From contig JANEZZ010000728.1 of NCBI GenBank assembly GCA_026122225.1, forward strand, positions 3,286,001 to 3,350,000: a stretch of 64,000 nt of DNA, read 5' to 3'. The position numbers and the translations under genes are program-made. How positions within the stretch are numbered: position 1 is the stretch's first letter; each line of letters starts with the position of its first letter. This document shows positions 44,206 to 54,412 of the stretch, piece by piece. The DNA is from Heloderma charlesbogerti. Its lineage: Eukaryota > Chordata > Lepidosauria > Squamata > Helodermatidae. Below the pieces are notes generated by a model, which saw only the letters and a program-made list of their open reading frames with translations, was not told where the DNA came from and did no database searches.

Positions 44206-44814
44206 TAGGGATGGACGAAAGTCTCTTACCTGGTCCCGCAGCTTGCTTCGCGGTGGGGGGGAGGTGCTCCGTCACTCCCCCTAAAATTCTGGCCGGGGGG
44301 GGAGGTGCCCCATCCCTCCCCGCCGAAATTCTGGCTGGGGGGGGGAGGCGCCCCGTCCCTCCGGCCGAAATTCTGGCCGGGGCGGAGGCGCCCCGTCCCT
44401 CCGGCCGCGAATCCTCCTGGCCGGCCAGGACGCAAATGGTGGCGGCTGTAGCCGCCGCCGTTTGCGTCCCTGCAGTCAGCCGTGATAGGCTACATAAGTG
44501 TTTACGTAGCCTATCACGGCTGACTTTGGGGGAAAAAAAAAAAGCGCCGTCATTTGCGTTCCTTATTTGGGCACGTGTAGTCTACGTAGACATTTACGTA
44601 GACTACAGCGAAAATAAGGGCAACGCAAATAGCCACCGCCGCCGAACTGCTGCCAAACCACCGCTGGGAGCCGCCGCCACCAGGGACATTCGCGCAAGGT
44701 AAGTCCCATCCTGGGGGGGCGGGGGGCGGACTGTTTCTCCACCAATTTCGGGGGGCCGAATGCGTTGGCATTCGGCCTCCCGGAGATTCGTGGAGAAATT
44801 CTCCGACATCCCTA
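44206..44814. mobile_element. Palindromic hAT-like element H3 (609 bp)
   Basis: Ends TAGGGATGG...ACATCCCTA with exact duplication ATTTGAAG (44198-44205, 44815-44822). Palindrome 44475-44524 spans 50 bp (22 of 25 pairs); a second with a TAGTCTACGTA motif lies at 44578-44605. The long structured end is on the right, with inner stem GGCCGAATGC (44754-44763), loop GTTG, GCATTCGGCC (44768-44777), and outer stem TTTCTCCAC (44734) with GTGGAGAAA (44790). CAAGGTAAGT faces right at 44696-44705, and CTTACCTGG at about 44224 faces left. Between the left end and the palindromes a G-rich unit repeats (CCGAAATTCTGGC...). Confidence 0.88.
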
Positions 44815-44822
44815 ATTTGAAG

Positions 44823-45289
44823 TGCCTTGTATGGCAGAGTATACATGACCTCTACTTCTACAGCTGATGCCTTGGATATTGATCAGCGTTCTTCAATTTA
44901 TCTTAAAGCATGCAGAGAACTGTGGCCTTTATACGCACTTCAAAAGTATTCTGATCCTAGTATTTGCACACATTTTTCTAATGACATAAAAGGGACTTTC
45001 TCTGCATAACATACACTTATTTATTGTTTTCCCAGTTATCTGAGCATTATCTTTCAGTTCTGACAATCTCAATACATCAGATGTCTCAATACATGTCTTA
45101 CACACTCAGGACCTGGTATTCCTGGACTGGGGAGGGGGGGCTGAAGAAGAAGATGTTGTTTGAGAACCCATTAGATAACTAGAATGAAAGTGGTGCAAGT
45201 CTCACAATGGTTATGACCAAACATAAATAAGAGCTTGTTATCAGGACTTGTTTGTGGCAGTGATGGTGGCAAAGAAATATTTATTTTCA
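44823..45289. other. Intergenic; unidentified
   Basis: No named element recognised. Confidence 0.4.
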
Positions 45290-45785
45290 CTCATCATTCT
45301 GTCATTTAGTAGTCATCCAGCAGAGCTGTTCCAAGTGGTTATGGCTCGTTAACGTCACCCTGTAAGTGATATATTAGAACCCTTGGGTGCCTGCTGTGAC
45401 ATGTTTGACAGGCGCTTTCAAGATAAAATCACTTATATCTGTTCTTGATGCTACTGTTGGAACAGTTCCTATGGTGGCATCCAGAGTGCCATCCAGTCTG
45501 GTTGTATGGGAGCAGTTTCAATTACTGTGGCCTGAAAGTGGATAAAGTGGAGTTTGGCTGACTACCTGTGTATTCAACCCTTCCCTGTCTTGGTTAATCA
45601 CCAAGATTGACTGGGGATTGACTTGGTGGGTTCAGGAGGTGATTAATGCTTCCATGCAAGAGGGAGTGGTCCAAGCCACCCTGATGGAGGCAGTTGTGCG
45701 GCTTTTCCTTAACAACCCCTGTCTGGACCCAGAAGATTGTAATAATTATTACCTATTTATAATTTCCCCAATATCTGTTGGGAGA
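45290..45785 (+). pseudogene. L2 LINE ORF2 fragment
   Basis: Frames give VASRVPSSLVVWEQFQ, then [40 protein letters not shown] and the start of the reverse transcriptase, where L2-clade proteins read KKPxLDPxxxxNYRP. Plus strand, with stops and frameshifts. Confidence 0.65.
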
Positions 45786-45844
45786 CAAATACTGCAAAAC
45801 ATGGTCCCTCCAAGAAATTCCTGACTTGTGTTGCTGATAACTTT

Positions 45845-46500
45845 CTCGTATAGAAAGTGGAGGAAGGAACTAGAGGATTGGCTATCCTTGACTTGATCCT
45901 AACCAACAGAGATGACGTAGTGGATAAAGTACCAGCTACAGGAACTCTGGGGGAAAGCGACCATGTTATACTTGAGTTCTTGGTTCTAACGGAAGCAAAA
46001 GCCGAGTGTAGCCAAATGTGTACCCTGGATTTTAGGAAAGTAAATTTTAATAAATTCAAAACAATGATAAGTAAGGGCCCATGGCAAACACCTCTAATCA
46101 GAAAAGACATCCAAGATGGCTGGAGGTTTTTTTAAAAGGAAATTTTCAAGGCACAATTACAAACAATTCCAACAAGAAAAAAGGTGGATGTCAACAGAAG
46201 AAGCCAATGTGGCTTCACAAGAAGCTTAGAGATGATCTGAAAACAAAAAAAGGACACATGAAGGAAGTGGAAGGAAGGCCAAGCTACAAAGGAAGAGTAC
46301 AGGCAAGTAGCACAGAATTGCAGGGATGGCATCAGGAAGGCTAAACTGAGAATGAGCTGAGGTTAGTGAGGGATGTGAAAAGCAACAAAAAGGCTTTCTT
46401 TAGTTACATGCATAATAAAAGACAGAGGAAAGAAATGGTGATTCAACTAATCAATGAGGATGGCAAAATGATAACAGAAGCAGAAATTTGGCTGAAATCA
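45845..46500 (+). pseudogene. CR1-like LINE ORF2 fragment (endonuclease end)
   Basis: LAILDLILTNRDDVVDKV and GTLGESDHVILEFLVL are the C-terminal motifs of the CR1 endonuclease (LDL.. TNR, SDH). Downstream, VRDVKSNKKAFFSYMHNKR and LINEDGKMITEAE fit the linker before the reverse transcriptase. Interrupted by stops. Confidence 0.75.
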
Positions 46501-46871
46501 ATCGAATGACATTGAAGCAGAATATCTTAAAAAAAATTGTTTTGCCGCCTTTGTGGCTCAAGATGGCAGTTGAAATTTTCACTGTGCCTACATCCATTCC
46601 AGATAGAGGTGGAACAAATCCTAAAAGTTTTATAACAATCGGATGTACGGGTTTTGAGTCCATCGAGGACATACATACAAACATTTATTTATACAGATTA
46701 CTTATTAGAAGCAAGTCTGTTCCATTTCCTCATAGAGTGCTTCAGTATCTGGTCTGTGGTTTCCTGAGCATATCTGTAGTCTTCTGTGATACTGTTACAA
46801 ATGTGCAAGCTAAGCATAAGTGGGGTTGTTAGCAGGTTGCTCTTCATAGGGCAAGTACTGTAGACGCTTGA
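46501..46871. other. Intergenic; possible LINE 3' tail
   Basis: GTTTTGAGTCCATCGAGGAC and ACATACATACAAACATTTAT at 46650-46690 look like the terminus of another retroelement abutting the CR1 fragment; not identified. Confidence 0.35.
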
Positions 46872-46900
46872 AAAGAGAGAGAGAGAGAGAGAGAGAGAGA
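46872..46900 (+). repeat. (GA)n microsatellite
   Basis: Uninterrupted GA run. Confidence 0.95.
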
Positions 46901-47885
46901 TGGTTAAGAATTTTAAGAATTCCTTGCCGAGGCCAAAGCAGGAAGAGGGGCATCAGAGCAACCTTGCAGAATGGCTCAGCTGGTCATGTACCCAAGGTCC
47001 AGTCTAGCAGTACCAATCTAACCAGAACTGCAAATATTCAATAGCCTTGAAATAAGTGAAATGCTAATGTAACGATATAGGCATGTGCCAGCCTGAAGAG
47101 GTTTCCCGGTGCATAACCAACCAATATGCAGGTATAGACTGAAAGGTTTTCACTGCTGCAAAAGAACTCAGTCCCTGGGTAGCTGCAGGCTCGGCACCCT
47201 CTTCACTGAGCACTCCTCCACCTCCTGCTCTCTTTGCATGCAAGGTGACTCTAGCTAGGAGTTGTCTCAAGCTCACCACTGTAGCCCAGAATGGATATTG
47301 AGGCCATCGGGACATTGCTGCCTCACCTCTCTGTTTTGCTGTTATGCCAGATATGACATCCTTCTGTTCCTTTGAAATGTTTGTCCCATGGGTACAAGAA
47401 GCCAGGCCTCCAAGCCCTTGGTGGACTGTAGACCAGACCAGCTATATGGATCGGTCTCATCTGTAACTGTTGGACCAGTAACATCTGGCTCCATGCTACC
47501 AAAACCCACCTTGGTCTCCTTGCCACTCCACTTTTGGAAGGAACATCAGTGGCTTGTTTGGAGTAGGACAAACTCTGGAATCCCATGGGGAAGCCCAGAG
47601 AGAACCGGGGCACAGGACACTGTGGCTTCTCTGCTATGTTTTGCCCTTCTCATCTGACTCTGGCTGCTTAGGTTCTTGCCTAGCCATGGGCTGGGTTCCA
47701 CTGCAAGCCTCTTTAAATGGTCAGATGTTTCCTTAGTCTGCTGAGCTCCAGGTATTTCAGTGTACCCCAAACATCAGCTAAAGAAACAGGTCACACAGAC
47801 TAAGGGGGTATCTTTGAATTTCTGTCCTATTTTCTGGAGGCTCTTCTACAGTTCGTAGTCTCCTGTCTGCACCCTCTTTTCTATG
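46901..47885. other. Intergenic; unidentified
   Basis: Nothing assignable. The longest open frames on the minus strand show no recognisable domain. Confidence 0.4.
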
Positions 47886-47911
47886 GGGTGTGTGTGTGTG
47901 TGTGTGTGTGT
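47886..47911 (+). repeat. (GT)n microsatellite
   Basis: Uninterrupted GT run. Confidence 0.95.
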
Positions 47912-49371
47912 AAAAATTCAATCTGATTTTGGACTTCATTTGGTCAGAGCCTGAGCCATGTGGTGCAGCCTTGCCTGGCCAACTAGTGGGATGACTCGTG
48001 GCCAGGTCTCCTATTTCCATTGGCAAGCTCACGCCTTGTTTCCATTTCACTCCATTGGTATCAAGAGAAATTCTCCCAGAGAAGTTGTCTTGACACGCAA
48101 TGTGTTTCTGAGCCGTGTTCTGCACAGTAAGCTCCTGGAAGAGGACACAAGAGGAAGTGCACAAAGCACTACTGGAGTGAATGTGTTTGGAGCTGTAGGA
48201 AACCTCCTTCCCCCATCCCCTTTTGTTATTGTGACCATGTAGGACAAACCTCCTCAAATCCTTCCTTTCCTCCCCACTTTTACAGGCTCAGCCCAAACAC
48301 TTTCTTTTTCCTTCCCAACAGTGGTAGGGTCTCTGAAGTACTTAATCCCCACATCTCGACCTCTTTACACTCACAAGATCAGGCTGGGCTACCCACCCAC
48401 TCATGTCTGCAGCCTAGCTTTAAGAAATGGAGTCCTCAGATTCAGCCACCAAGAGAACTAAGCTAATTTCCTCACAATAGGGTTCCATCTGCATCATCAC
48501 AGTGGCCAGCGACACACTATGGGAAGCCCACAAGCAGGACATGAATGCAATAGCCAATATGTTCACGCTGGCTGGAGATGATAGGAATTTTAGTGCAACA
48601 CATCTGGAAGGCACCAGGCTGAGAAAGATTTCTTGATGCAATGACATTTTCATCCATCATTTCTTATGCTCACTAATTTTTGTCCTGAGCTGATATCAGG
48701 AACTGTTGACTAGGGAGAGACGGATTATCATTTTTATGTGCAGTCATGAGAATTTTGGACTTGACGATTGCTGATCACGCACTTTCTCTGCATGCTGGAT
48801 TGCAAACAGTCTTCAGTGCAGAAACAGCTCATCTGATATTCAAGAATTGTTTTTAATGATTCATCTGCATTTTAAGTACGATCAGGTGGTGATCTGCACT
48901 GCTAGCACAGCAATCCTGGAGAAATCCCAGTCCATTTAGATTTCTGATGAGTCAAAACTGGTATTCTTTCCATATCCATTTTGCCCAGGAACATGTTTAT
49001 TTAAACATGTATAAATAAGTATAAAAACTCAGGGCTCAAGTGCCCGTTGTTCCTGGCCTCCTCAGGGTTTTGGTATCTGTTCCTGATTCTAGCTGTGGCT
49101 GTTGGCTCTTGCTCCCTTTTGCTAAAATCACTTTTAAGTCACGGAACAGAGCCTCATCTACCACTCTCCCCAGAACATCAGGTTCAGAACTTCTGGCTGC
49201 CTAAGGCCTCACTTCTGCCAAAGCAGGGAACGACACAAGCTTTTCCAGTCCCCTTTTTTCACAGCATCCACAAGAGTTTTCCCACACCCCAGTTCCATAT
49301 TCAGGGCAATCCAATGGGATCCCTGGAAACATTTCTTTATGTTCTGCTTTATTACCTGGAGGTCCTTTCCC
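47912..49371. other. Intergenic; unidentified
   Basis: No gene or named element recognised; an open frame from 49047 runs into the CR1 tail and is not credible as a gene. Confidence 0.4.
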
Positions 49372-49640
49372 TGGCTTTAAAAGGGGGTTGGACAAATTCC
49401 TGGAGGAGAAGGCTATTGATGGCTACTAGTCTTGATGGCTATGTGCTACCTCCAGCACCAGAGGCAATGAGCCTATGTACACCAGTTGCTGGGGAACATG
49501 GGTGGGAGGGTGCTGTTGCACTCATGTCCTGCTTGTTGGTTGTTGGTCAACAGCTGGTTGGTCACTGTATGAACAGAATGTTGGACTAGGTGGGCCCTTG
49601 GTCTGATCCAGCAGGGCTCTTATGTTCTTGTCTTAGAATC
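49372..49640 (+). mobile_element. CR1-type LINE 3' end
   Basis: GGGGTTGGACAAATTCCTGG, GATGGCTACTAGTCTTGATG, GTTGCTGGGGAACATGGGTG and GGTCTGATCCAGCAGGGCTC are the standard CR1 3' UTR string in reptiles, sense orientation. Confidence 0.85.
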
Positions 49641-49744
49641 CCAAGCTGCCTAGCCCCGGCTCCTACAACTCCCCAGGAGCCACATATGTCCAGATCCACC
49701 ATGCAGGTCTGCAGTCCGGATATCTGAGCATGGCAGCCTTCCCT

Positions 49745-49981
49745 CCCCTTCATGGATCACTGCCTTACGAAGAGAAAACTCACTGGAAAAGACCCTGATG
49801 CTGGGAAAGATTGAAGGCAAAAGGAGAAGGGGACGGCATAGGATGAGATGGCTAGATAGCATCACCGATCCAATGAATATGGACTTAAGCACACTCCGGG
49901 AGACAGTGGAGGACAGGAAGGCCTGGCGTGCTATGGTCCATGGGGTCACGAAGAGTCGGACACGACTGAATGACTGAACAA
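49745..49981 (+). mobile_element. Miniature BovB derivative (237 bp)
   Basis: Only the first roughly 24 bp of BovB (CCCCTTCATGGATCACTGCC) are joined to the last roughly 210 bp (from CGAAGAGAAAACTCACTGG to CACGACTGAATGACTGAACA). CAGCCTTCCCT (49734-49744, 49982-49992) duplicates the target on both sides. Retaining both termini with a target-site duplication suggests it retrotransposed as a short unit in trans, though later deletion is possible. Confidence 0.88.
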
Positions 49982-49982
49982 C

Positions 49983-50097
49983 AGCCTTCCCTAACTTGAT
50001 GCCATCCAGATGTGTTGGACTACAACTCCCAGAATGGCTAGGGGATGCTAGTTGTAGTCCAACACATCTGGAGGGTGCCAGGTAGGGGAAGGCTGCT
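49983..50097. mobile_element. Palindromic MITE P, copy
   Basis: AGCCTTCCCTAACTTGATGC at the left and TGCCAGGTAGGGGAAGGCT at the right are inverted; TGTTGGACTACAACTCCCAG and AGTTGTAGTCCAACACATCT form the arms. The miniature BovB inserted at its left edge. Confidence 0.88.
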
Positions 50098-50208
50098 TTA
50101 AGCTAACTTCCCCACCTTTGAGTCCTGTGCATGGACATCTATGGTATTCATCTGCTTCATATGTTTAGTATGCCTAGGATGGTTTATTGTATATGAGTGG
50201 ATTAACTC

Positions 50209-52392
50209 TAGGGCTGGGCACAGATCCCCCACTTTGCTTCGGATGCCACTTTGGACCTTCCAAAACAGCCCCACTTTGCTTCAGACTGATTCAGGCCCCA
50301 TCCACTTTGACTCGGATCCGAATCGGAAGTGAGATTTGGATATCCAAATAACTCATTTTGGGAGTTTCCCCATTGACTTGCATGGGAAAACACAAACAGC
50401 CATAACGTTTTCTGTTTTCAGATAAATACATGAAATTTGGGGAACTCAGCCCCCCTGGAGGGCATCCCATTTGCCAAATCTCAGACAGTTTGGCCCAGGA
50501 GTTTTTGTGCTAGGTGCAGGTGACATTTGATTTTTTTCAAGGATACCTCTTAAAGCAAAGAATTATAACTTTTCAGTGGTTGCACTGAAGTGCATCAAAG
50601 TTGGGTAATGCACAGCCCCCCTGGAGGGCATCCCACCTGCCAAATTACAGACAGTTTGGCCCAGGAGTTTTTGTGCTAGGCACAGGGAACGTGCTGTTCT
50701 CAGAAACTCAAACTAAAGTTCATAAAGGGATAATCAAGTTAAGGTGTTGAAGCGGTGAGGAGGTCACTATCCCTAAACTCTGCTGTAGATTTTTTTGAAG
50801 TGCAAATAACCCCTTTCCCCTAGTACTACTTTCCTATTCACAGTCAATAACCTCAGGGTCTCTTTGGCTGAATTGCCTGGGAAGATACTGCCTGGTAGGC
50901 AGGAAGCAAACAGACAGCAACCCTGCCAGGTGGGCACACTGACTTGAATGAAGAGCAATGACAGTTGTCTTCTGGACTGACAGAGGCAGGAAGCAACACA
51001 GCAACCCTGCCAAGAGGGCACAGCAGCACCTTGCCCACCTCTGCCCCTGCCAAGACCCCGAAGATGCCTCATATTGGGCTGGCTTGCTTTGCCACACACA
51101 GTGTAGTATTATATCGTTTAAATAATAGATGTTAATGTGTGTAGTGCTTTCCCACTGTTTTTGGAAATGTGGACTGCATGTAGTCTTCGACACACACTGT
51201 TTGCTTGTCCACACAGCACAAGCACACACACAGACACACAAAAAAGCAAACACTAAACTACAAGAAAGGGGGGGAGGCGGGGACTAACTATAATCCTAAC
51301 AAAAGAGAGAGGGGGTTTTAATTTTTATTAATATTTCATTTTAGGGAAAAGAGATCAAAAATGGGAAGGGAAAGAATACAGGAATTGAGAAGGGAGGAGG
51401 GAGGGAGCCAAGAACAAGGAAAGGGAAGTACTATATTTATGTATTTATTTATAAAAAATCTAGAATCAAAGTAAGGGCAAACTAATGGCTGAGAGAGAAT
51501 TGAAAAGGGGTGTGTGTGTGGGGGGGGTGGGGAGATAAGCAACTACAGTGAATTTTTCTGGATTTTTAAATGAACAAATAAGAAGAATGAACAGTAAACC
51601 TATTACAGAAGGGTGGGGTGGGGAGACACTAACATAGCTGTGGTAGCACACACCTTCTCAGCTTTGTTCTGCCAAGGGGAGTGGGAAGGGTTAATCTCCT
51701 CCTGCTCTCCTTTGGAAGGATGCCAGCTGCTTTGGTGCCGCAGCTTCCTCTGCCATGCCTGGTACAGTTGCTCTCAGTGGCTACGGTAGAAGCAAGACAG
51801 GACTGGAGCCATGGAATTTCCCTCTCGGCTCCCGCCCCATCCTGCTGCCACGGCCACCACCATCATTGCACATAATGGCAGCTCATCAGGGCAGTGGGAG
51901 GCTGCTCAATTATCAGATGGCTCGTAGACCCCATGGATCATATTGCAGAACCCCTCGGGGGTGTGCACCCATTTGGAGACCACTGCTCTAGCCAAATAAT
52001 GTTCAGACAGAGTCCTCCCCTCCCAGTAACACCAACTCTCCCACAGTGAGCAAACAAAGACTGACTCACAGCAAAGCTCCCTCCCTCCTCCTCCTCCTCC
52101 TTTTCCTGCTCCTCCTCTCCTCTCCTCTCCCCTTCCTCCTCCCTCCTCCTTCTCCCCCTCCATGTGATCTTTCACAAGTTGATACATTTGGAGACAGCCT
52201 GTCTGGGCTTCTCAGAAGGCATAAGAAGAGCTACGAATCACTGAGGTGGATAAGGTGCCTCATCGACAAGCTGCTTCACTTCAGGGGCGCCTCGTTGCTA
52301 TTCTGATCTGCTTCTGTTCCTGACGAGGCACCTCTGAATCAGCCCGCTTCGCCTCATTTTCAGGCTTCGTACCGAAGCAGTGCACAGCCCTA
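50209..52392. mobile_element. hAT-like element (2184 bp), no intact transposase
   Basis: Inverted ends TAGGGCTGGGCAC and GTGCACAGCCCTA (one mismatch), with ATTAACTC (50201-50208) and ATTCATTC (52393-52400) as an 8-bp duplication matching at 6 positions. CAGCCCCCCTGGAGGGCATC and GTTTGGCCCAGGAGTTTTTG occur twice (about 50449-50515 and 50615-50685). Pyrimidine-rich 52070-52160. No transposase motif recognised. Confidence 0.65.
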
Positions 52393-52849
52393 ATTCATTC
52401 CTTATTGGAGTTCATACAGTGCCTACTACCAACTAGCTAATTCTGAATGTGATTTTATTGTGTACATTTTTTTATTCTTGTGTGATAAATAAAGACTCTC
52501 TGTGTGTGCGTGCATCATTGGAACAAACTGGCCAAGCAACGCTACTGTCAACAGTAAAAGATCCCTTAGACATGTGTATCTCAGAACCCTTGCATGTGTG
52601 TCTGGAGAGGGCACTTGTTAGCACAGTGGATGTGAACCTTGAAAGCTAAATGATCACATTCAGGAGCAATGTACTTCTGAATATTAGTTGTGGGGGGACA
52701 GGGAAGGATGTTTCCTTCATGCCTCCTTATGTGGGCTTCCCAAAGCAATGAGACTCGGGCTAAATGGCTTTCATGAATCCCTTAGAGTCATGAATCCCCA
52801 GCAGTACTTTTGCTTATGTGATGTTGCTGGAAATTAAAATCAAAGACAT
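52393..52849. other. Intergenic; unidentified
   Basis: No named element recognised. Confidence 0.4.
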
Positions 52850-53400
52850 TTTGTTCTTCAGTGCATCATGTAGGGCATCTCTGAGAAGGAACATCTTGTC
52901 CTGCAGAGCAGCATTTATGTTATTGCCCTAGACACACAAAATAGCCTTTTTTCCCAGCAAAGGCTATTAACTGTTTTATGGGGAGAGATTTTTCACTGGG
53001 AAAATGGCAGCAGAGAAAGGGTTAACAACCCTTTCATCCCCCCAGCAAAAGCCCAGTCTAGTGACTTTTTTCTAATGGGGTGAACAAAATCAAAATCTAA
53101 AGGAAAGGAAAATAAATCTAATCCCACTGCTTCCTCATGACTGCTTTTAATTTTTTTAAAAGACATTGGGAGATCTGAGCATGGAGGTCCCACATGATAT
53201 GTGTTTTGGCCTAGCAAAGTTACTGGACATTATCTTTGTTTTAGAGGGTGGGGGGAGAATGATAACCACTGCAACAAAATGGTGAAGAATATTCAAGAAA
53301 ATTCTCAGAGTGACCTTTTTCTTATGGGCTGAGAAGAATAAAAATCTAAAAAAGGAAAGGAAAATAAATGGAAAGGAAAATGTATTCTGAAAAGTCTCCA
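52850..53400. repeat. Unclassified dispersed repeat X, copy C
   Basis: The first part matches copy A (31476-31553), the second matches copy B (32758-32910). Here the two join through CACAAAATAGCC. A CTAATGGGGTGA..AAAATCTAAAG block near 53075 recurs diverged near 53320. Confidence 0.6.
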
Positions 53401-53579
53401 CTGAGCTCTGCCTTTTGAATTCCTATGCAAACACGCAACCTTGTAAATACCTCTCTGAGCATGACCAAATCAATTCAGGAAATAATTTTGAAATCTGAGA
53501 ACACAGTTTCCTTCTTGCTCAACAAAATGCTTATCTGCACAGCTCGTCATGCAAGTTAAAAACATGTTCATGTATCCAG

Positions 53580-53735
53580 TAGCTGATAAGGTCATGAATC
53601 ACACAGTGGGAGGAGCCTTGAAAAATACATTATAGAAGCCCAACAGTCTTTTAGATCAGTTGTGCAGCCCTGGAAAGAAAAAGGACCAGGGAAGGACACA
53701 GGACCTGTTGAGCCTCTCGGCTTGACACCCTTCAG
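53580..53735 (+). promoter_or_regulatory. IL1RL1: Possible IL1RL1 distal promoter and non-coding exon
   Basis: TGATAAG (53584-53590), a GATA-factor site, precedes a TATA-like ACATTATAGA (53627-53636) by about 40 bp, and a candidate donor CTTCAG|GTAGTG lies at 53735/53736. Mammalian IL1RL1 is driven by a distal promoter with GATA sites and a spliced non-coding first exon; the first coding exon here starts with an acceptor, so a 5' UTR exon must exist upstream. The location is inference only. Confidence 0.25.
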
Positions 53736-54020
53736 GTAGTGGGTTGCATGTCTGTGTTACTGTCATCCTCCATAGAGGGTGGGCAGGTGCAGGGTATTTC
53801 CTGGAGGTATTATTCATTGGTAGAAGTCACTGCCACCATACTTGTAGTTGATATAATGTGTTTGTTCCTATATGTCTGGTTTGAGAAAACAAACTTGGAT
53901 ATAGTTTTTCAGAGGAAGCCATCAGAGGCATTTGATGTAGTCATTGAAACAAGGGGGTGGGCGTGGAACCTGAAATAGGTTCAAATAGGAGGAAAAAGGA
54001 GAGGGGAGAGTGGGGAGGAT

Positions 54021-54412
54021 TAGGGGTGTACAAAATACTCACCCCGTTCCGGTTTGGGCGTCCGTGGGGTGGGGGGAGGTGATCCGTCCCTCTCCCCAGA
54101 ATCCTCCCTGGCCGGCTCCACTCCACAGCGCCATTTGTGTCCCTGCTCTTTGCCGTGATAGGCTACGTAAATATTTACCACAGCTCAGCAAAGGGACGCA
54201 AATGGCGGCTGGTGTAGTGGCCGCAGCCCGGCAGCGGCCAGAGCCAGCACAGCTGCTGCCGCCGGCGGAGCCGCAGCCAGGTAGGCTCCGTTCCGGGGGA
54301 CTTCCACGGGGTGGTGGGGCGGGTTGCTCCGTTCCGCCACAGATTCCAGGGGGCCAAATTCACTGGAATTTGGTCTCCCTGGGATTTGTGGCAGAATTCT
54401 CTGACATCCCTA
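54021..54412. mobile_element. Palindromic hAT-like element H4 (392 bp)
   Basis: Ends TAGGGGTGTA...GACATCCCTA, exact duplication GGGAGGAT (54013-54020, 54413-54420). The long structured end is on the right: GGCCAAATTC (54352-54361), loop ACTG, GAATTTGGTC (54366-54375). Only one half of the central palindrome remains (GTGATAGGCTACGTAAATA at 54154); the right arm GTAGCCTATCAC is gone. GCCAGGTAGG faces right near 54278 and a donor-like complement (ACTCACCCC) faces left at about 54038. Confidence 0.85.

Noticed and set aside
49047..49589. 180-residue open frame as a gene
   Set aside because: Its second half is the CR1 3' UTR and no domain or splice context supports it.
52070..52165. Pyrimidine-rich tract as a regulatory polypyrimidine element
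   Set aside because: It lies inside a hAT-like element and is simple low-complexity sequence with no exon next to it.
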